Assembly (NCBI GenBank): GCA_947494435.1
Contig: CANLUY010000001.1
Span: 858,001 to 922,000 of the forward strand
From: an uncultured Litoreibacter sp.
GTDB taxonomy: Bacteria; Pseudomonadota; Alphaproteobacteria; Rhodobacterales; Rhodobacteraceae
DNA: 64,000 nt
Direction of reading: 5' to 3'
Positions 53,301-62,844 of this stretch are shown piece after piece. Every line of letters starts with the position of its first letter. Within the stretch, counting starts at the first letter, position 1. The notes under the pieces were generated by a model. It saw nothing but the letters and a program-made list of their open reading frames with translations. It did no database searches and was not told the DNA's origin. The translations under genes were made by a program, and so were the position numbers.

Positions 53301-55099
53301 TCAGTTTCCTCAAATAGGTCAGTCATTTCGAATTTTGTTACGTCAACAAGCCCTAAGTCTGAGATACGCAACTCCGGGATTACGACGAGCGCCAATAGCG
53401 AGTGTTGCATATAGGCGTTGTTCAAGGTGCAGCCGCAAGCTTGCATCGCAGCGACCATTTTTTCGGCCATTGCAGCGACGTCTTTAGCGGGGGCATCCGA
53501 CATCAGGCCCGCAATCGGTAGTTCAACAAGCGCGAGCTCTTCGTCATCTTTCCAGATGGTCACGCCGCCGCCAACCTCTCCGAGCCGGTTTGCTGCTTTT
53601 GCCATCATCTCACGTGATGTGCCTATGACAATCATATGATGGCTATCATGGGCAACAGTAGAGGCCATTGCCATCTCACCTTGGTAGCCAAAGCCTTCGA
53701 CCAGTGCATTGACAACGCTACCTGTCGCTCTGTGTCTTTCGACCAACGCAATCTGTGCGATGCCATCTTGTGCCGAAACTAGACCCTGATCCACCCTAAC
53801 TTGTCGACTTAGAGCTTTCGTTGGGGCTTGATTTTCGACGACACCAATGACCCGGGCGGTCAATTGTTCAGAATGGTAAGGCGCGGAGATTTCGAAATCC
53901 GAAGCCGAGAGAACTTTACTCAGCTTGACCGTTTGCCGTACTTTGTCTGGCCAGTTCAAGTGCGGGCATTCTGTTGTGATCACACCACCCTCGGCAACCA
54001 CGACACCGCGTGCCATGACGCAATCAATAGGAAGCGTTCTTAAATCAGACGTTAGAATGACATCGGCACGACGACCCGGTGCGATCGAGCCCAACTCACG
54101 CTCCAAGCCGAAATGCGTTGCAGTGTTAATGGTCGCCATTTGAAGAGCAATGATGGGGTCACACCCACATTCGATCGCATGACGCACAACACGGTTCATG
54201 TGGCCTTCGTTGACCAATGTACCGGAATGGCAATCGTCTGTGCACAAAATGAACGATCTAGGATCGAGGCCTTTTTCAGTAATCGCCGTGATCTGTGTCT
54301 CCACATCATACCACGCGGAGCCGAGCCGCATCATGGACCGCATCCCTTGCCGGACGCGTGCGACCGCATCCGCTTCGCAAGTGCCCTCGTGATCGTCCGC
54401 CGGACCACCAGCCGCGTATGCGTGAAATGCAGGTCCCAAATCTGGCGACGCATAGTGGCCGCCCACAGTTTTGCCTGCATTCTGCGTTGCTGCGATTTCT
54501 GCCAACATCTGCTGACTGCCGTTCACAACACCGGGGAAATTCATCATTTCCCCTAATCCAATAATGCCAGGCCAAGACATCGCCTCAGATACATCATCAG
54601 GTCCGATCTCAAAGCCAGTCGTCTCAAGTCCCGGCGCAGAGGGCGCGCAGCTTGGCATTTGCGTAAATATGGAAATGGGCTGAATTAGACCCTCATCATG
54701 CATCAATCTGACACCATCTAGACCAAGCACATTGGCAATCTCGTGGGGATCTGTGAACATCGTCGTCGTACCATGCGGAATGACAGCAGCGGCGAATTCA
54801 GCGGGCGTTAACATTCCCGACTCAATATGCATATGGCCGTCACAGAGGCCCGGTATCATGAAGCGGCCATCGGCTTCTATGATCTCCGTATCTGGTCCAA
54901 CGCAATGGGAAGCGTCAGGTCCGCAATAGGCGAACCGGCCATCAGCAATGGCCAAATCATGATCGGGAAGTTGTTCGCGCGTGTGTACATTGATCCAAAT
55001 GCCGCCTTGGATCACGACATCTGCAGCCTCTCTGCCCGCTGCGACTGCAACCAGCCGACTCGCACACTCTGCCCATGATTTTAGTGAAGTATGTTCCAT
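53297..55099 (-). CDS. ade: adenine deaminase
   Basis: I choose the ATG complementary to 55097-55099 (MEHTSLKSWAEC); a GTG 30 bases upstream is possible and neither has a strong ribosome site. The 600-residue product is an amidohydrolase of the Ade type: DVVIQGGIWINVHTRE, the metal motif GLCDGHMHIESGMLTP, PHGTTTMFTDPHEIANVLG, CTDDCHSGTLVNEGHMNRVVR and the C-terminal domain with VAHDSHHMIVIG. It converts adenine to hypoxanthine and ammonia. It is the first gene of the ade-amn pair. Confidence 0.94.
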   Translation of the reverse strand: MEHTSLKSWAECASRLVAVAAGREAADVVIQGGIWINVHTREQLPDHDLAIADGRFAYCGPDASHCVGPDTEIIEADGRFMIPGLCDGHMHIESGMLTPAEFAAAVIPHGTTTMFTDPHEIANVLGLDGVRLMHDEGLIQPISIFTQMPSCAPSAPGLETTGFEIGPDDVSEAMSWPGIIGLGEMMNFPGVVNGSQQMLAEIAATQNAGKTVGGHYASPDLGPAFHAYAAGGPADDHEGTCEADAVARVRQGMRSMMRLGSAWYDVETQITAITEKGLDPRSFILCTDDCHSGTLVNEGHMNRVVRHAIECGCDPIIALQMATINTATHFGLERELGSIAPGRRADVILTSDLRTLPIDCVMARGVVVAEGGVITTECPHLNWPDKVRQTVKLSKVLSASDFEISAPYHSEQLTARVIGVVENQAPTKALSRQVRVDQGLVSAQDGIAQIALVERHRATGSVVNALVEGFGYQGEMAMASTVAHDSHHMIVIGTSREMMAKAANRLGEVGGGVTIWKDDEELALVELPIAGLMSDAPAKDVAAMAEKMVAAMQACGCTLNNAYMQHSLLALVVIPELRISDLGLVDVTKFEMTDLFEETE

Positions 55100-55226
55100 G
55101 TACCAATTGTCATGAGAAACGTCCGACACGCAACCCGCAAAAATACCGACAGCGAAAAGTCGTAATTTCGCTAGTCATACGCCTTAATGCATGGTGAAGT
55201 TTATGTGGATCGAAAGGGAGAGACGC

Positions 55227-55976
55227 ATGGACGGCACGCGGAACAATATTGAGCACTGGCAAGAACGTGTTGATCTGGCGGCTGCGTTTCGTTGGACAGC
55301 TAAACTGAACATGCACGAAGGTGTTTCCAATCACTTTTCGCTGGCCATCAATGACGACGGCACACAGTTTCTAATGAACCCCAATCAAATGCATTTCTCG
55401 CGCATCAAGGCGTCTGACATGTTAGTGATTGACGCTAATGATCCACGTACCTTGGAAGGTCCTAATGCACCTGATCCGACTGCATGGGGCCTACATGGTG
55501 GACTGCACCGCCACTGCCCGCACGCGCGATGTGCTATGCATGTTCATTCCGTACATGCGACGGTCTTGGCCTGTCTAGAAAACAAAATTCTTCCTCCACT
55601 AGAGCAGAATGCGGCGATGTTTTTTGACCGCCAAGTCGTGGATGACAATTATGGTGGCCTTGCCTTCGAAGAAGAAGGTGAACGTTGTGCGCAATTGTTT
55701 GATGATCCCAAGAAGAAGGTCATGATCATGGGTAATCACGGCATCATGGTTATCGGCGACACTGTCGCTGAGACGTTCAACCGAATGTATTTCTTTGAGA
55801 GGGCCTGCGAGGTTTACATCCGCGCGCTCCAAACCGGCCAGCCACTTGCAATATTGCCCGATGAAATCGCCGCCAAGACGGCCGATGAAATCGAAAACTA
55901 CCCCGAACAGGACGTCCGCCATTTGGCAGAATTGAAAGGTCTTTTGGATGACGAAGGGTCTAACTATGCCCAATAG
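55227..55976 (+). CDS. class II aldolase/adducin-family protein
   Basis: The ATG at 55227 has a GGGAG site seven bases upstream. The 249-residue product has the class II aldolase fold: LNMHEGVSNHFSLAINDDG, the metal ligands in HCPHARCAMHVHSVHATVLA and the later His in MIMGNHGIMVIGDTVAETFNRMYFFERACEVY. Family members are fuculose- and ribulose-phosphate aldolases/epimerases, and decarboxylase-like relatives. Lying 102 bases upstream of an acyl-CoA dehydrogenase operon, it may act on a hydroxy- or keto-acid in the same pathway. The substrate is unknown. Confidence 0.87.
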   Translation: MDGTRNNIEHWQERVDLAAAFRWTAKLNMHEGVSNHFSLAINDDGTQFLMNPNQMHFSRIKASDMLVIDANDPRTLEGPNAPDPTAWGLHGGLHRHCPHARCAMHVHSVHATVLACLENKILPPLEQNAAMFFDRQVVDDNYGGLAFEEEGERCAQLFDDPKKKVMIMGNHGIMVIGDTVAETFNRMYFFERACEVYIRALQTGQPLAILPDEIAAKTADEIENYPEQDVRHLAELKGLLDDEGSNYAQ

Positions 55977-56078
55977 GCTAAACTATTTGCGGGGGCCGCT
56001 CGGAATTTGTGCCAGAGCCGTCGGCTGCAAAGCGGTTGAGCTTGGGACACGCCTCCACGCCGGTCGAAGGGCCTAGTG

Positions 56079-57239
56079 ATGCAGTTCGGATTGAATGAAG
56101 AGCAGGAGATGATCGTCTCCGCCGTGCGTTCTTTTGTCGAGAATGAAATATACCCGCATGAGGAACTGGTCGAGCGCACTGGTGAAGTGCCGTCTGAGAT
56201 CGCTCAGACAATCAAACAAAAGACTCTAGATCTGGGATTTTACGCCTGCAACTTCCCTGAAAGCGTTGGCTGCGCTGGTCTGTCCCACGTAGATTTTGCG
56301 CTGGTTGAGCGTGAATTGGGGCGTGGTTCTATGGCATTGAACCATTTCTTCGGGCGGCCACAAAATATTCTAATGGCCTGTGAAGGAGAGCAAATAGATC
56401 GCTATTTAATGCCTGCTGTCCGAGGTGAAAAAATGGATGCGCTCGCAATGACTGAACCGGGTGCAGGCTCTGACGTGCGGGGCATGAAGTGTTCAGCTGT
56501 GCGCGACGGTGGTGACTGGATCGTCAATGGATCGAAACACTTTATTTCCGGGGCTGAACATGCTGATTTCATCATCGTGTTCATAGCAACCGGCGAGGAA
56601 GAGACACCACGCGGCCCGAAAAAGAAGATCACGACATTTCTTGTTGATCGCGGAATACCGGGCTTCACAATCCGTGACGGGTATAAGTCGGTCTCCCACC
56701 GCGGCTACAAAAATATGATCCTTGAATTTGATGACTGCAGGTTACCGGATGCGCAGGTCTTGGGTGAGGTCGACGGTGGATTTGCGGTCATGAACGAATG
56801 GCTCTATGCCACGCGTATTACGGTGGCAGCGATGTCCGTCGGTCGCGCGCGCAGGGTTTTTGACTACGCCCTCACCTATGCCGCAGAACGTGAACAATTC
56901 GGACAACCTATTGGTAAATTCCAAGGCGTCGGTTTTCAGATTGCTGACATGATTACGGAGATTGATGCCGCTGATCTTTTGACACTTGCTGCAGCAGATC
57001 GGCTTGACAAAGGACTGCCCTCGAACCGCGAGATTGCCTCAGCAAAGCTATACGCGAGTGAAATGCTCGCGAGAGTCACAGACGCGGCAATTCAAATCCA
57101 TGGTGGCATGGGACTCATGGATGACTACCCATTAGAACGGTTCTGGCGGGATGCACGCGTGGAGCGAATCTGGGACGGAACCTCTGAAATTCAACGTCAC
57201 ATTATCAGCCGTGATTTGCTGCGTCCGCTAGGTGCTTGA
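56079..57239 (+). CDS. acyl-CoA dehydrogenase (CaiA-like)
   Basis: The ATG at 56079 follows AAGGGC. The 386-residue product is a flavin-dependent acyl-CoA dehydrogenase: MQFGLNEEQEMIVSAVRSFVENEIYPHEE, AMTEPGAGSDVRGMKC, YKSVSHRGYKNMILEFDDCRLP, REQFGQPIGKFQGVGFQIADM and the C-terminal IHGGMGLMDDYPLERFWRDARVERIWDGTSEIQRHIISR with the catalytic-region residues. It introduces or reduces a 2,3 double bond in an acyl-CoA. It overlaps the CoA ligase gene by one base. Similarity and neighbours suggest a crotonobetainyl-CoA reductase-type role, which is not proven. Confidence 0.9.
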   Translation: MQFGLNEEQEMIVSAVRSFVENEIYPHEELVERTGEVPSEIAQTIKQKTLDLGFYACNFPESVGCAGLSHVDFALVERELGRGSMALNHFFGRPQNILMACEGEQIDRYLMPAVRGEKMDALAMTEPGAGSDVRGMKCSAVRDGGDWIVNGSKHFISGAEHADFIIVFIATGEEETPRGPKKKITTFLVDRGIPGFTIRDGYKSVSHRGYKNMILEFDDCRLPDAQVLGEVDGGFAVMNEWLYATRITVAAMSVGRARRVFDYALTYAAEREQFGQPIGKFQGVGFQIADMITEIDAADLLTLAAADRLDKGLPSNREIASAKLYASEMLARVTDAAIQIHGGMGLMDDYPLERFWRDARVERIWDGTSEIQRHIISRDLLRPLGA

Positions 57240-59251
57240 TGAACACTTTTTCGAGACTGTTTAACCCTAAATCAATTGCCGTTGTTGGTGGCGGAGCATG
57301 GGGGGAGGCCGTATTAGAGCAGGCGAAGAAGTTCGACTTTCCCGGAAAACTGTACGCCGTTCATCCGAGTAAATCTGAAGTCGCAGGCGTCCCGGCTTGG
57401 AAGGGCGCGCATCTTTTGCCTGAAGTCCCCGATGCGGCGTTTATCGGGATCAACCGCGAAGCGACAGTCGGTGCGGTAGAAAGACTGCGCAAAAAAGGGG
57501 CAGGCGGCGCAGTGTGCTTTGCATCTGGCTTCGCCGAAGCCACAGCCGAAGACGCAACAGGTGCAGATGCCCAAGCAAGACTTCTAAGGGCAGCACAAGA
57601 CATGCCTATCCTTGGCCCAAATTGCTATGGATTCATCAATGCATTCGACAAGGTTGCGATTTGGCCAGATCAACACGGGCTTGTCCCAGTTGAAAAGGGC
57701 GTTGCGATCCTGACGCAATCCTCGAACATCTCGATCAACCTTACGATGCAAAGGCGCGCTCTTCCGATCGGCTACATGGTGACAAGTGGCAATCAGGCGC
57801 AGTCCAGCCAAGCGGAAATCGCGAGCGCGCTGCTCGATGATCCACGGGTAACCGCAATTGGTTTGCATATAGAGGGGATCAGCGATCTCGAAGCATGGCA
57901 GAAGCTGGCATTAAAGGCATCTGAGAAGGGCATCCCTTTAGTCGCCTTGAAAGTAGGGACTTCGGATGAAGCCAGAGCAGCCACCGTGTCGCATACCGCA
58001 TCGCTCGCTGGAGGAGACGCAGGTGCGCAGGCTTTATTCGACCGTCTCGGGATCACACGTGTCGACGACCTTTCTGCGTTCATAGAGGCCCTGAAGCTGC
58101 TGCACGTCGCCGGCCCGTTGGCATCACGAAATATCGGTTCGATCAGTTGTTCGGGAGGGGAGGCATCCCTTACTGCTGATCTGGGAAAGCAGTACGGGTT
58201 AACCTTTCCAAAACTCACAGAGACGCAATCTGAGAAGCTACGTGATGCGCTCGGCCCGAAAGTCGCCCTCGCTAACCCGCTCGACTACCACACATACATC
58301 TGGCGAGATGAGGATGCGATGGTTTCGGCTTGGTCAGCGCTCGACGATCCTGCACTTGCCGCCATATTAATCATCGTTGATTTCCCGCGCAGTGACCGCT
58401 GTACTCCTGCGGACTGGGACTGCGCCATCAATGCGGCAATTCGGGTGAGGGAACAAACCGGTGCAGTAATCTGCATGGTCGCGACACTTCCGGAACTCAT
58501 GACGGAGGAAACCGCCCAGCGCCTCATCAATAGCGGCGTGGTTCCATTGAATGGACTGACTGAGGCACTCAAAGCCATCCGGGCGGCCGTCAGCATTCCT
58601 ATGAATCCGGTCCGCGTACTTATACCGGGTGAAGAGCGCGATGCGCAGCTACTGGATGAGGACGTAGCTAAGGCGAGATTGGCGCAACATGGAGCAGCGA
58701 TTCCGGCTGGAAAGACTCTAACTAAGCCCGAAAGCATCAGTGATATTACCTTTCCAGTTGTAGCCAAAGCCTTAGGGGTTGCGCATAAGACAGGCTCAAA
58801 TGGGATTGTACTCGGGCTACAGAACACGTCACAGGTAAATGATGCCTGCGAACGAATGGACAGTGAACGTGTTCTTGTCGAGGAAATGGTTGAGGATGTG
58901 CTTGTCGAACTGCTCATTGGTGTTGTGCGCGATCCGGCCCATGGCTTTGTGCTTACACTTGGTGCGGGCGGGACGCTGACGGAACTGTGGGATGACACCA
59001 CATCGATGCTGATACCCGCCGACCGCGATGACATTCTTACGGGCCTTAATAAGCTTCGGATTGCGCCACTCTTTAGCGGATATCGGGGGGCAGATACGCT
59101 GGATATTGACGCAATTATCGACGCAGTTCTGGCAATTCAGTCATATGTTGTGAGTGAGGCGAGCTTTGTCGAAGAGGTCGAAGTTAACCCACTGTTGTGC
59201 ACCGCAACTGCTGCTATTATCGGCGACGCTTTAATCAGAGAGGTGCCATGA
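57239..59251 (+). CDS. ADP-forming acyl-CoA ligase (acetate-CoA ligase family)
   Basis: The ATG at 57239 overlaps the preceding stop (TGATG). The 670-residue product fuses a CoA-binding Rossmann domain (IAVVGGGAWGEAVLEQA), a succinyl-CoA ligase-like domain with the phosphorylatable His in ATVSHTASLAGGDAG, and a C-terminal ATP-grasp domain (VVAKALGVAHKTGSNGIVLGL ... VEEMVEDVLVELLIGVVRDPAHG ... EVNPLL). It activates a carboxylic acid as its CoA thioester with ATP giving ADP, or runs in reverse. It sits between the acyl-CoA dehydrogenase and the hydratase gene, so it probably supplies or releases the CoA ester of that pathway. Confidence 0.92.
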   Translation: MNTFSRLFNPKSIAVVGGGAWGEAVLEQAKKFDFPGKLYAVHPSKSEVAGVPAWKGAHLLPEVPDAAFIGINREATVGAVERLRKKGAGGAVCFASGFAEATAEDATGADAQARLLRAAQDMPILGPNCYGFINAFDKVAIWPDQHGLVPVEKGVAILTQSSNISINLTMQRRALPIGYMVTSGNQAQSSQAEIASALLDDPRVTAIGLHIEGISDLEAWQKLALKASEKGIPLVALKVGTSDEARAATVSHTASLAGGDAGAQALFDRLGITRVDDLSAFIEALKLLHVAGPLASRNIGSISCSGGEASLTADLGKQYGLTFPKLTETQSEKLRDALGPKVALANPLDYHTYIWRDEDAMVSAWSALDDPALAAILIIVDFPRSDRCTPADWDCAINAAIRVREQTGAVICMVATLPELMTEETAQRLINSGVVPLNGLTEALKAIRAAVSIPMNPVRVLIPGEERDAQLLDEDVAKARLAQHGAAIPAGKTLTKPESISDITFPVVAKALGVAHKTGSNGIVLGLQNTSQVNDACERMDSERVLVEEMVEDVLVELLIGVVRDPAHGFVLTLGAGGTLTELWDDTTSMLIPADRDDILTGLNKLRIAPLFSGYRGADTLDIDAIIDAVLAIQSYVVSEASFVEEVEVNPLLCTATAAIIGDALIREVP

Positions 59252-60027
59252 GCCCCATCAAAACTCACCGTGACGGACCAGTCCTGCAAGTTACATTGGA
59301 CCGGCCAAAAGCCAACGCGATTGATCTTGCCACCAGCAGGATCATGGGAGAGACATTCGCTGCGTTTCGCGATGACCCCGAGCTCCGCGTTGCAATTGTC
59401 ACGGGGGGTGGAGAGAAATTTTTCTGCCCAGGATGGGACCTGAAGGCTGCAGCGGACGGCGATGCGGTTGATGGTGACTATGGTGTCGGCGGCTTTGGAG
59501 GCTTGCAGGAACTGCCAAATCTGAACAAACCCGTCATTGCCGCTGTGAACGGTATTGCGTGCGGCGGTGGTCTGGAACTGGCGCTTTCGGCAGACATTAT
59601 CTTAGCGGCAGATCATGCGAGCTTTGCATTGCCCGAAATCCGATCAGGAACGGTGGCTGACGCGGCCTCAATAAAGATGCCAAAACGTATCCCGCATCAC
59701 ATCGCAATGGAGCTACTTTTCACCGGTCGTTGGTTTTACGTTGAAGAGGCGCATAAATGGGGTCTGGTCAATGAAATCGTTCCAAAGGCACAATTGATGG
59801 ACCGCGCGTGGGAACTCGCTCGACTTCTCGCGTCTGGTCCGCCCCTTGTTTACGCCGCGATCAAGGAAATCGTCCGGTATGCTGAGGATCACACCTTTCA
59901 AGACACAATGGATCAGGTCACTGGGCGGAAATTCGAAACCGTGGACAAGTTATATTCCAGTGAGGACCAGCTTGAGGGCGCGAAAGCATTCGCTGAAAAA
60001 AGAGACCCTGTTTGGAAGGGGCGTTAA
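59248..60027 (+). CDS. enoyl-CoA hydratase/isomerase family, carnitinyl-CoA dehydratase-like
   Basis: The ATG at 59248 overlaps the ligase stop by four bases. The 259-residue crotonase-fold product has the oxyanion segments KFFCPGWDLKAAADG and NGIACGGGLELALSADIILAADHASFALPEI. It also has TGRWFYVEEAHKWGLVNEIVP, resembling CaiD (crotonobetainyl-CoA hydratase). It would hydrate an enoyl-CoA in the same pathway as the upstream ligase and dehydrogenase. It converges on a methyltransferase gene with a four-base overlap. Confidence 0.88.
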   Translation: MSPIKTHRDGPVLQVTLDRPKANAIDLATSRIMGETFAAFRDDPELRVAIVTGGGEKFFCPGWDLKAAADGDAVDGDYGVGGFGGLQELPNLNKPVIAAVNGIACGGGLELALSADIILAADHASFALPEIRSGTVADAASIKMPKRIPHHIAMELLFTGRWFYVEEAHKWGLVNEIVPKAQLMDRAWELARLLASGPPLVYAAIKEIVRYAEDHTFQDTMDQVTGRKFETVDKLYSSEDQLEGAKAFAEKRDPVWKGR

Positions 60028-60647
60028 GCTTTCTTGAATACTGCGATATAGGCCGTGTCGTTACTGTGGTCATCTTGTCGCCGTTCATCATAAATCGGCG
60101 TTTCACGCAAAGTTAGACCCTGAATTCGGTCTTTGAGTGCTTCGAACTTTGCTTCGAACCCCAACTGTTTGTAATGTGCAGTATTGATGGTCAAAGCGAA
60201 GACAGCGCCTGATCTGGCAACCCATAACAGCTCATCCAATGCATCCGGTCCAACATGACCATGCGTAAATGTCCCAGCACTCACGATCCCGGAATACTTC
60301 TCGCTTTCCAAATCCAACGATTGGGTCATGTCCCCCTCAAAGAGATTTTCGTAGCAGTCTTTCAGCGCAGCTTCCGCAAGCATTAACGCGGAGATATCGA
60401 CACCATCGATCTCACTAACCTTTGCATCCTGCAATGCGACGCCGACAAGGCCAGTGCCGGCGCCAACATCAAGGACAGGGCCAACACCACCTGCCGAAAC
60501 GAAGGCATGGGCCACGGCTTTTGGCAATTGATACCCAGAGGCCTGAGCAAATGTTTCGTCGTAGGTTTCCGACCATTCACCGTAGAGGGAGATCGAGTCG
60601 TCCGGTGTTTTCAGGCCATACGCCCCATCAAGACTTGGTTTGCTCAA
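60024..60647 (-). CDS. class I SAM-dependent methyltransferase
   Basis: The 207-residue product has the SAM-binding motif VLDVGAGTGLVGVAL, the acidic residue after strand 2 in IDGVDISALML, and a later G-T-F-T-H-G-H-V-G segment. The N-terminus ISLYGEWSETYDETFA resembles small-molecule methyltransferases. The substrate is unknown. Its start overlaps the serB stop by four bases, so it is coupled to serine synthesis genes. Confidence 0.87.
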   Translation of the reverse strand: MSKPSLDGAYGLKTPDDSISLYGEWSETYDETFAQASGYQLPKAVAHAFVSAGGVGPVLDVGAGTGLVGVALQDAKVSEIDGVDISALMLAEAALKDCYENLFEGDMTQSLDLESEKYSGIVSAGTFTHGHVGPDALDELLWVARSGAVFALTINTAHYKQLGFEAKFEALKDRIQGLTLRETPIYDERRQDDHSNDTAYIAVFKKA

Positions 60648-61525
60648 TGCACGAACTCCTCTGCGCTGTAGCCCTGAAGAAAAAGAAGGGAGGTCAGGTC
60701 ACCATGGTTTATGCGGAAATTCACTTGTTCCTGCACTGACGGCTTTGCGTGCAACGCCACGCCCATTCCAGCCAAAGTCAACATTCCCAAATCATTTGCA
60801 CCGTCACCCACCGCGAGCACTTCGTTTTCGCTAATCCCCAATTTGGAGGTGAGTTCTTCTAAAGCAGCGACCTTGGCATCCTTCCCCACGATTGGCGGGA
60901 TCACTGAACCTGTCAGTTTGCCACCTGACATTTCAAACTGGTTCGAACGATGTTCGTCAAAACCAAGGTGCGCTGCCACCGGCCCGGTGAAGACCGTAAA
61001 GCCGCCAGACACCAGCGCGCAGTAAGCACCTACTGATTTCATCGTGCTCACAAGTGTCTTGCCACCGGGCATATACGTGATCTGCTCTCTGAGAACAGTG
61101 TCTATTACACTACGATCAAGACCTCTTAGAAGAGCGACCCGTTCCCGTAAGGCGCCTTCAAACGCAATTTCTCCATTCATGGCACGAGCTGTAATATCCG
61201 CAACTTGCGCACCGATTCCGGCAACACTAGCAAGCTCATCAATGCACTCCTGCTCGATCATTGTGCTGTCCATATCTGCCAGCAGCAGGTGCTTCTTTCG
61301 TCCTTCTGAGGCTTGAACACAAAGATCGACGCGCAATTTTTGGAGATCAGACCATACATTCGGAACGTTGTCTGGCATCACACCAAGATCGAATTCCGCG
61401 CAAAAGTCAGGCATCAACCATCGCAGTTCCGCGCCGCCCCATGCGTTGCGCAACGAGTCGACTAAACCAGGTTCGAGCGCTGCGTCTTCCGGGTTTGTGA
61501 GGAGCGTCACCACGTACATTGCCAT
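60644..61525 (-). CDS. serB: phosphoserine phosphatase
   Basis: I take the ATG complementary to 61523-61525 (MAMYVVTLLTNP); an ATG six bases upstream is also possible. The 293-residue product has an N-terminal ACT-like domain (about 1-75) and a HAD phosphatase domain: LLLADMDSTMIEQECIDELA with both catalytic Asp, SGGFTVFTGPVAAHLGFD, and ADVGDGANDLGML (GDGAND) as motif IV. It makes serine from phosphoserine. It is divergent from serC and serA, so all three serine steps lie together. Confidence 0.95.
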   Translation of the reverse strand: MAMYVVTLLTNPEDAALEPGLVDSLRNAWGGAELRWLMPDFCAEFDLGVMPDNVPNVWSDLQKLRVDLCVQASEGRKKHLLLADMDSTMIEQECIDELASVAGIGAQVADITARAMNGEIAFEGALRERVALLRGLDRSVIDTVLREQITYMPGGKTLVSTMKSVGAYCALVSGGFTVFTGPVAAHLGFDEHRSNQFEMSGGKLTGSVIPPIVGKDAKVAALEELTSKLGISENEVLAVGDGANDLGMLTLAGMGVALHAKPSVQEQVNFRINHGDLTSLLFLQGYSAEEFVH

Positions 61526-61616
61526 GTCCATCCTAAAGATCTGTCGCAAAAAGATACTCAATCGCCGCTATAGCGCCGGATTTACTGTTGTGGAACCAGA
61601 AAGCAGAGCTTAAACG

Positions 61617-61650
61617 CGTCGGTGGGACACCCTTCCCCAACGAAGGGCAT
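61617..61650 (+). promoter_or_regulatory. candidate structured leader of serC
   Basis: Two hairpins share bases: GGTG-GGA-CACC (61621-61631) and CCCTTC-CCCAAC-GAAGGG (61630-61647). The last bases of the first stem are the first of the second, so they compete. This lies 25 bases before the serC start, in the same place as the serC RNA motif described in alphaproteobacteria. I cannot confirm a match to its consensus. Confidence 0.4.
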
Positions 61651-61671
61651 ATATCTGTGAGGATACCACTG

Positions 61672-62811
61672 ATGGCGACTACTGAACCGGCAACGCGACC
61701 GGTAAACCCGCGTTTTTCTTCTGGCCCCTGCGCCAAACCCCCCACATTTGAATTGAACAAGCTCGCTGACGCTCCGCTCGGCAGGTCACATCGTGCGGCG
61801 CCTGGCAAGGCCAAGCTGAAAGAGGCGATTGATCTGACACGCGATGTGTTGGGCGTACCTGATGACTATTTGATCGGCATCGTTCCCGCATCAGACACAG
61901 GCGCTTATGAGATGGCGATGTGGAACCTTCTTGGCGCCCGCCCCGTCGAAATGCTTGCTTGGGAGAGTTTCGGAGCAGGTTGGGTCACGGATGTAGTCAA
62001 ACAACTGAAGTTGGACGCTGAAGTTAAAACGGCAGAGTATGGCAAGATCGTAGACTTCAATACCGTCGACTTCGATAAAGACGTCTGCTTCACGTGGAAT
62101 GGGACAACCTCAGGTGTGCGTGTTCCAAACAAAGACTCTATTCCTGCTGATCGGGGTGGTTTGACGTTGTGTGATGCGACCTCCGCCGCCTTCGCGATGG
62201 AGCTGCCTTGGGATCGTTTGGACGTTACAACCTTCAGCTGGCAGAAGGTATTGGGCGGCGAAGCCGCACATGGCGTTTTGATCCTTTCACCCCGCGCGGT
62301 TGAGCGTTTGGAAAGCTACTTGCCAGCTTGGCCATTGCCAAAGATTTTTCGGTTGACCAAAGGCGGAAATCTGATCGACGGAATCTTCACTGGTGCGACA
62401 ATCAACACACCCTCGATGCTGTGTGTTGAGGACTATATCTTTGCCCTAAACTGGGCAAAATCGGTAGGCGGCTTGCAAGGGCTGATCGGCCGCGCAGATG
62501 CAAATGCAAAGGCCGTCAATGATTTTGCGGACCAGACCGAATGGCTGGCAAATCTGGCAGTCGATCCGGCAACCCAGTCGAACACGTCCGTATGTCTCAA
62601 GTTCACCGATGATCGCATTGCAGATGGTGCAGCCTTTGCAAAAGCCGTAGCGAAACGGTTGGATGACGCTGGCGTAGCTTATGATATCGGCGCGTATCGC
62701 GATGCCCCTCCCGGTCTACGTATCTGGTGCGGCGCAACGGTAGAAACGTCTGACATTGAAGCTCTGATGCCTTGGATTGCGCACGCCTTTCACGCCGAAA
62801 TTTCGGCTTAA
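61672..62811 (+). CDS. serC: phosphoserine aminotransferase
   Basis: The ATG at 61672 follows GTGAGG; upstream frame is leader. The 379-residue product is of the alphaproteobacterial type: [61 protein letters not shown] and the PLP lysine region [26 protein letters not shown]. It transaminates 3-phosphohydroxypyruvate with glutamate. It is followed 33 bases later by serA. Confidence 0.95.
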   Translation: MATTEPATRPVNPRFSSGPCAKPPTFELNKLADAPLGRSHRAAPGKAKLKEAIDLTRDVLGVPDDYLIGIVPASDTGAYEMAMWNLLGARPVEMLAWESFGAGWVTDVVKQLKLDAEVKTAEYGKIVDFNTVDFDKDVCFTWNGTTSGVRVPNKDSIPADRGGLTLCDATSAAFAMELPWDRLDVTTFSWQKVLGGEAAHGVLILSPRAVERLESYLPAWPLPKIFRLTKGGNLIDGIFTGATINTPSMLCVEDYIFALNWAKSVGGLQGLIGRADANAKAVNDFADQTEWLANLAVDPATQSNTSVCLKFTDDRIADGAAFAKAVAKRLDDAGVAYDIGAYRDAPPGLRIWCGATVETSDIEALMPWIAHAFHAEISA

Positions 62812-62844
62812 TCCCATATTTGATTTCTGAAGGAGGAGCTTCTC

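Noticed and set aside
58285-59034. 249-codon minus-strand Ser-rich frame within the CoA ligase gene
   Set aside because: Antisense shadow of the ligase; Ser/Thr richness comes from reversed codons.
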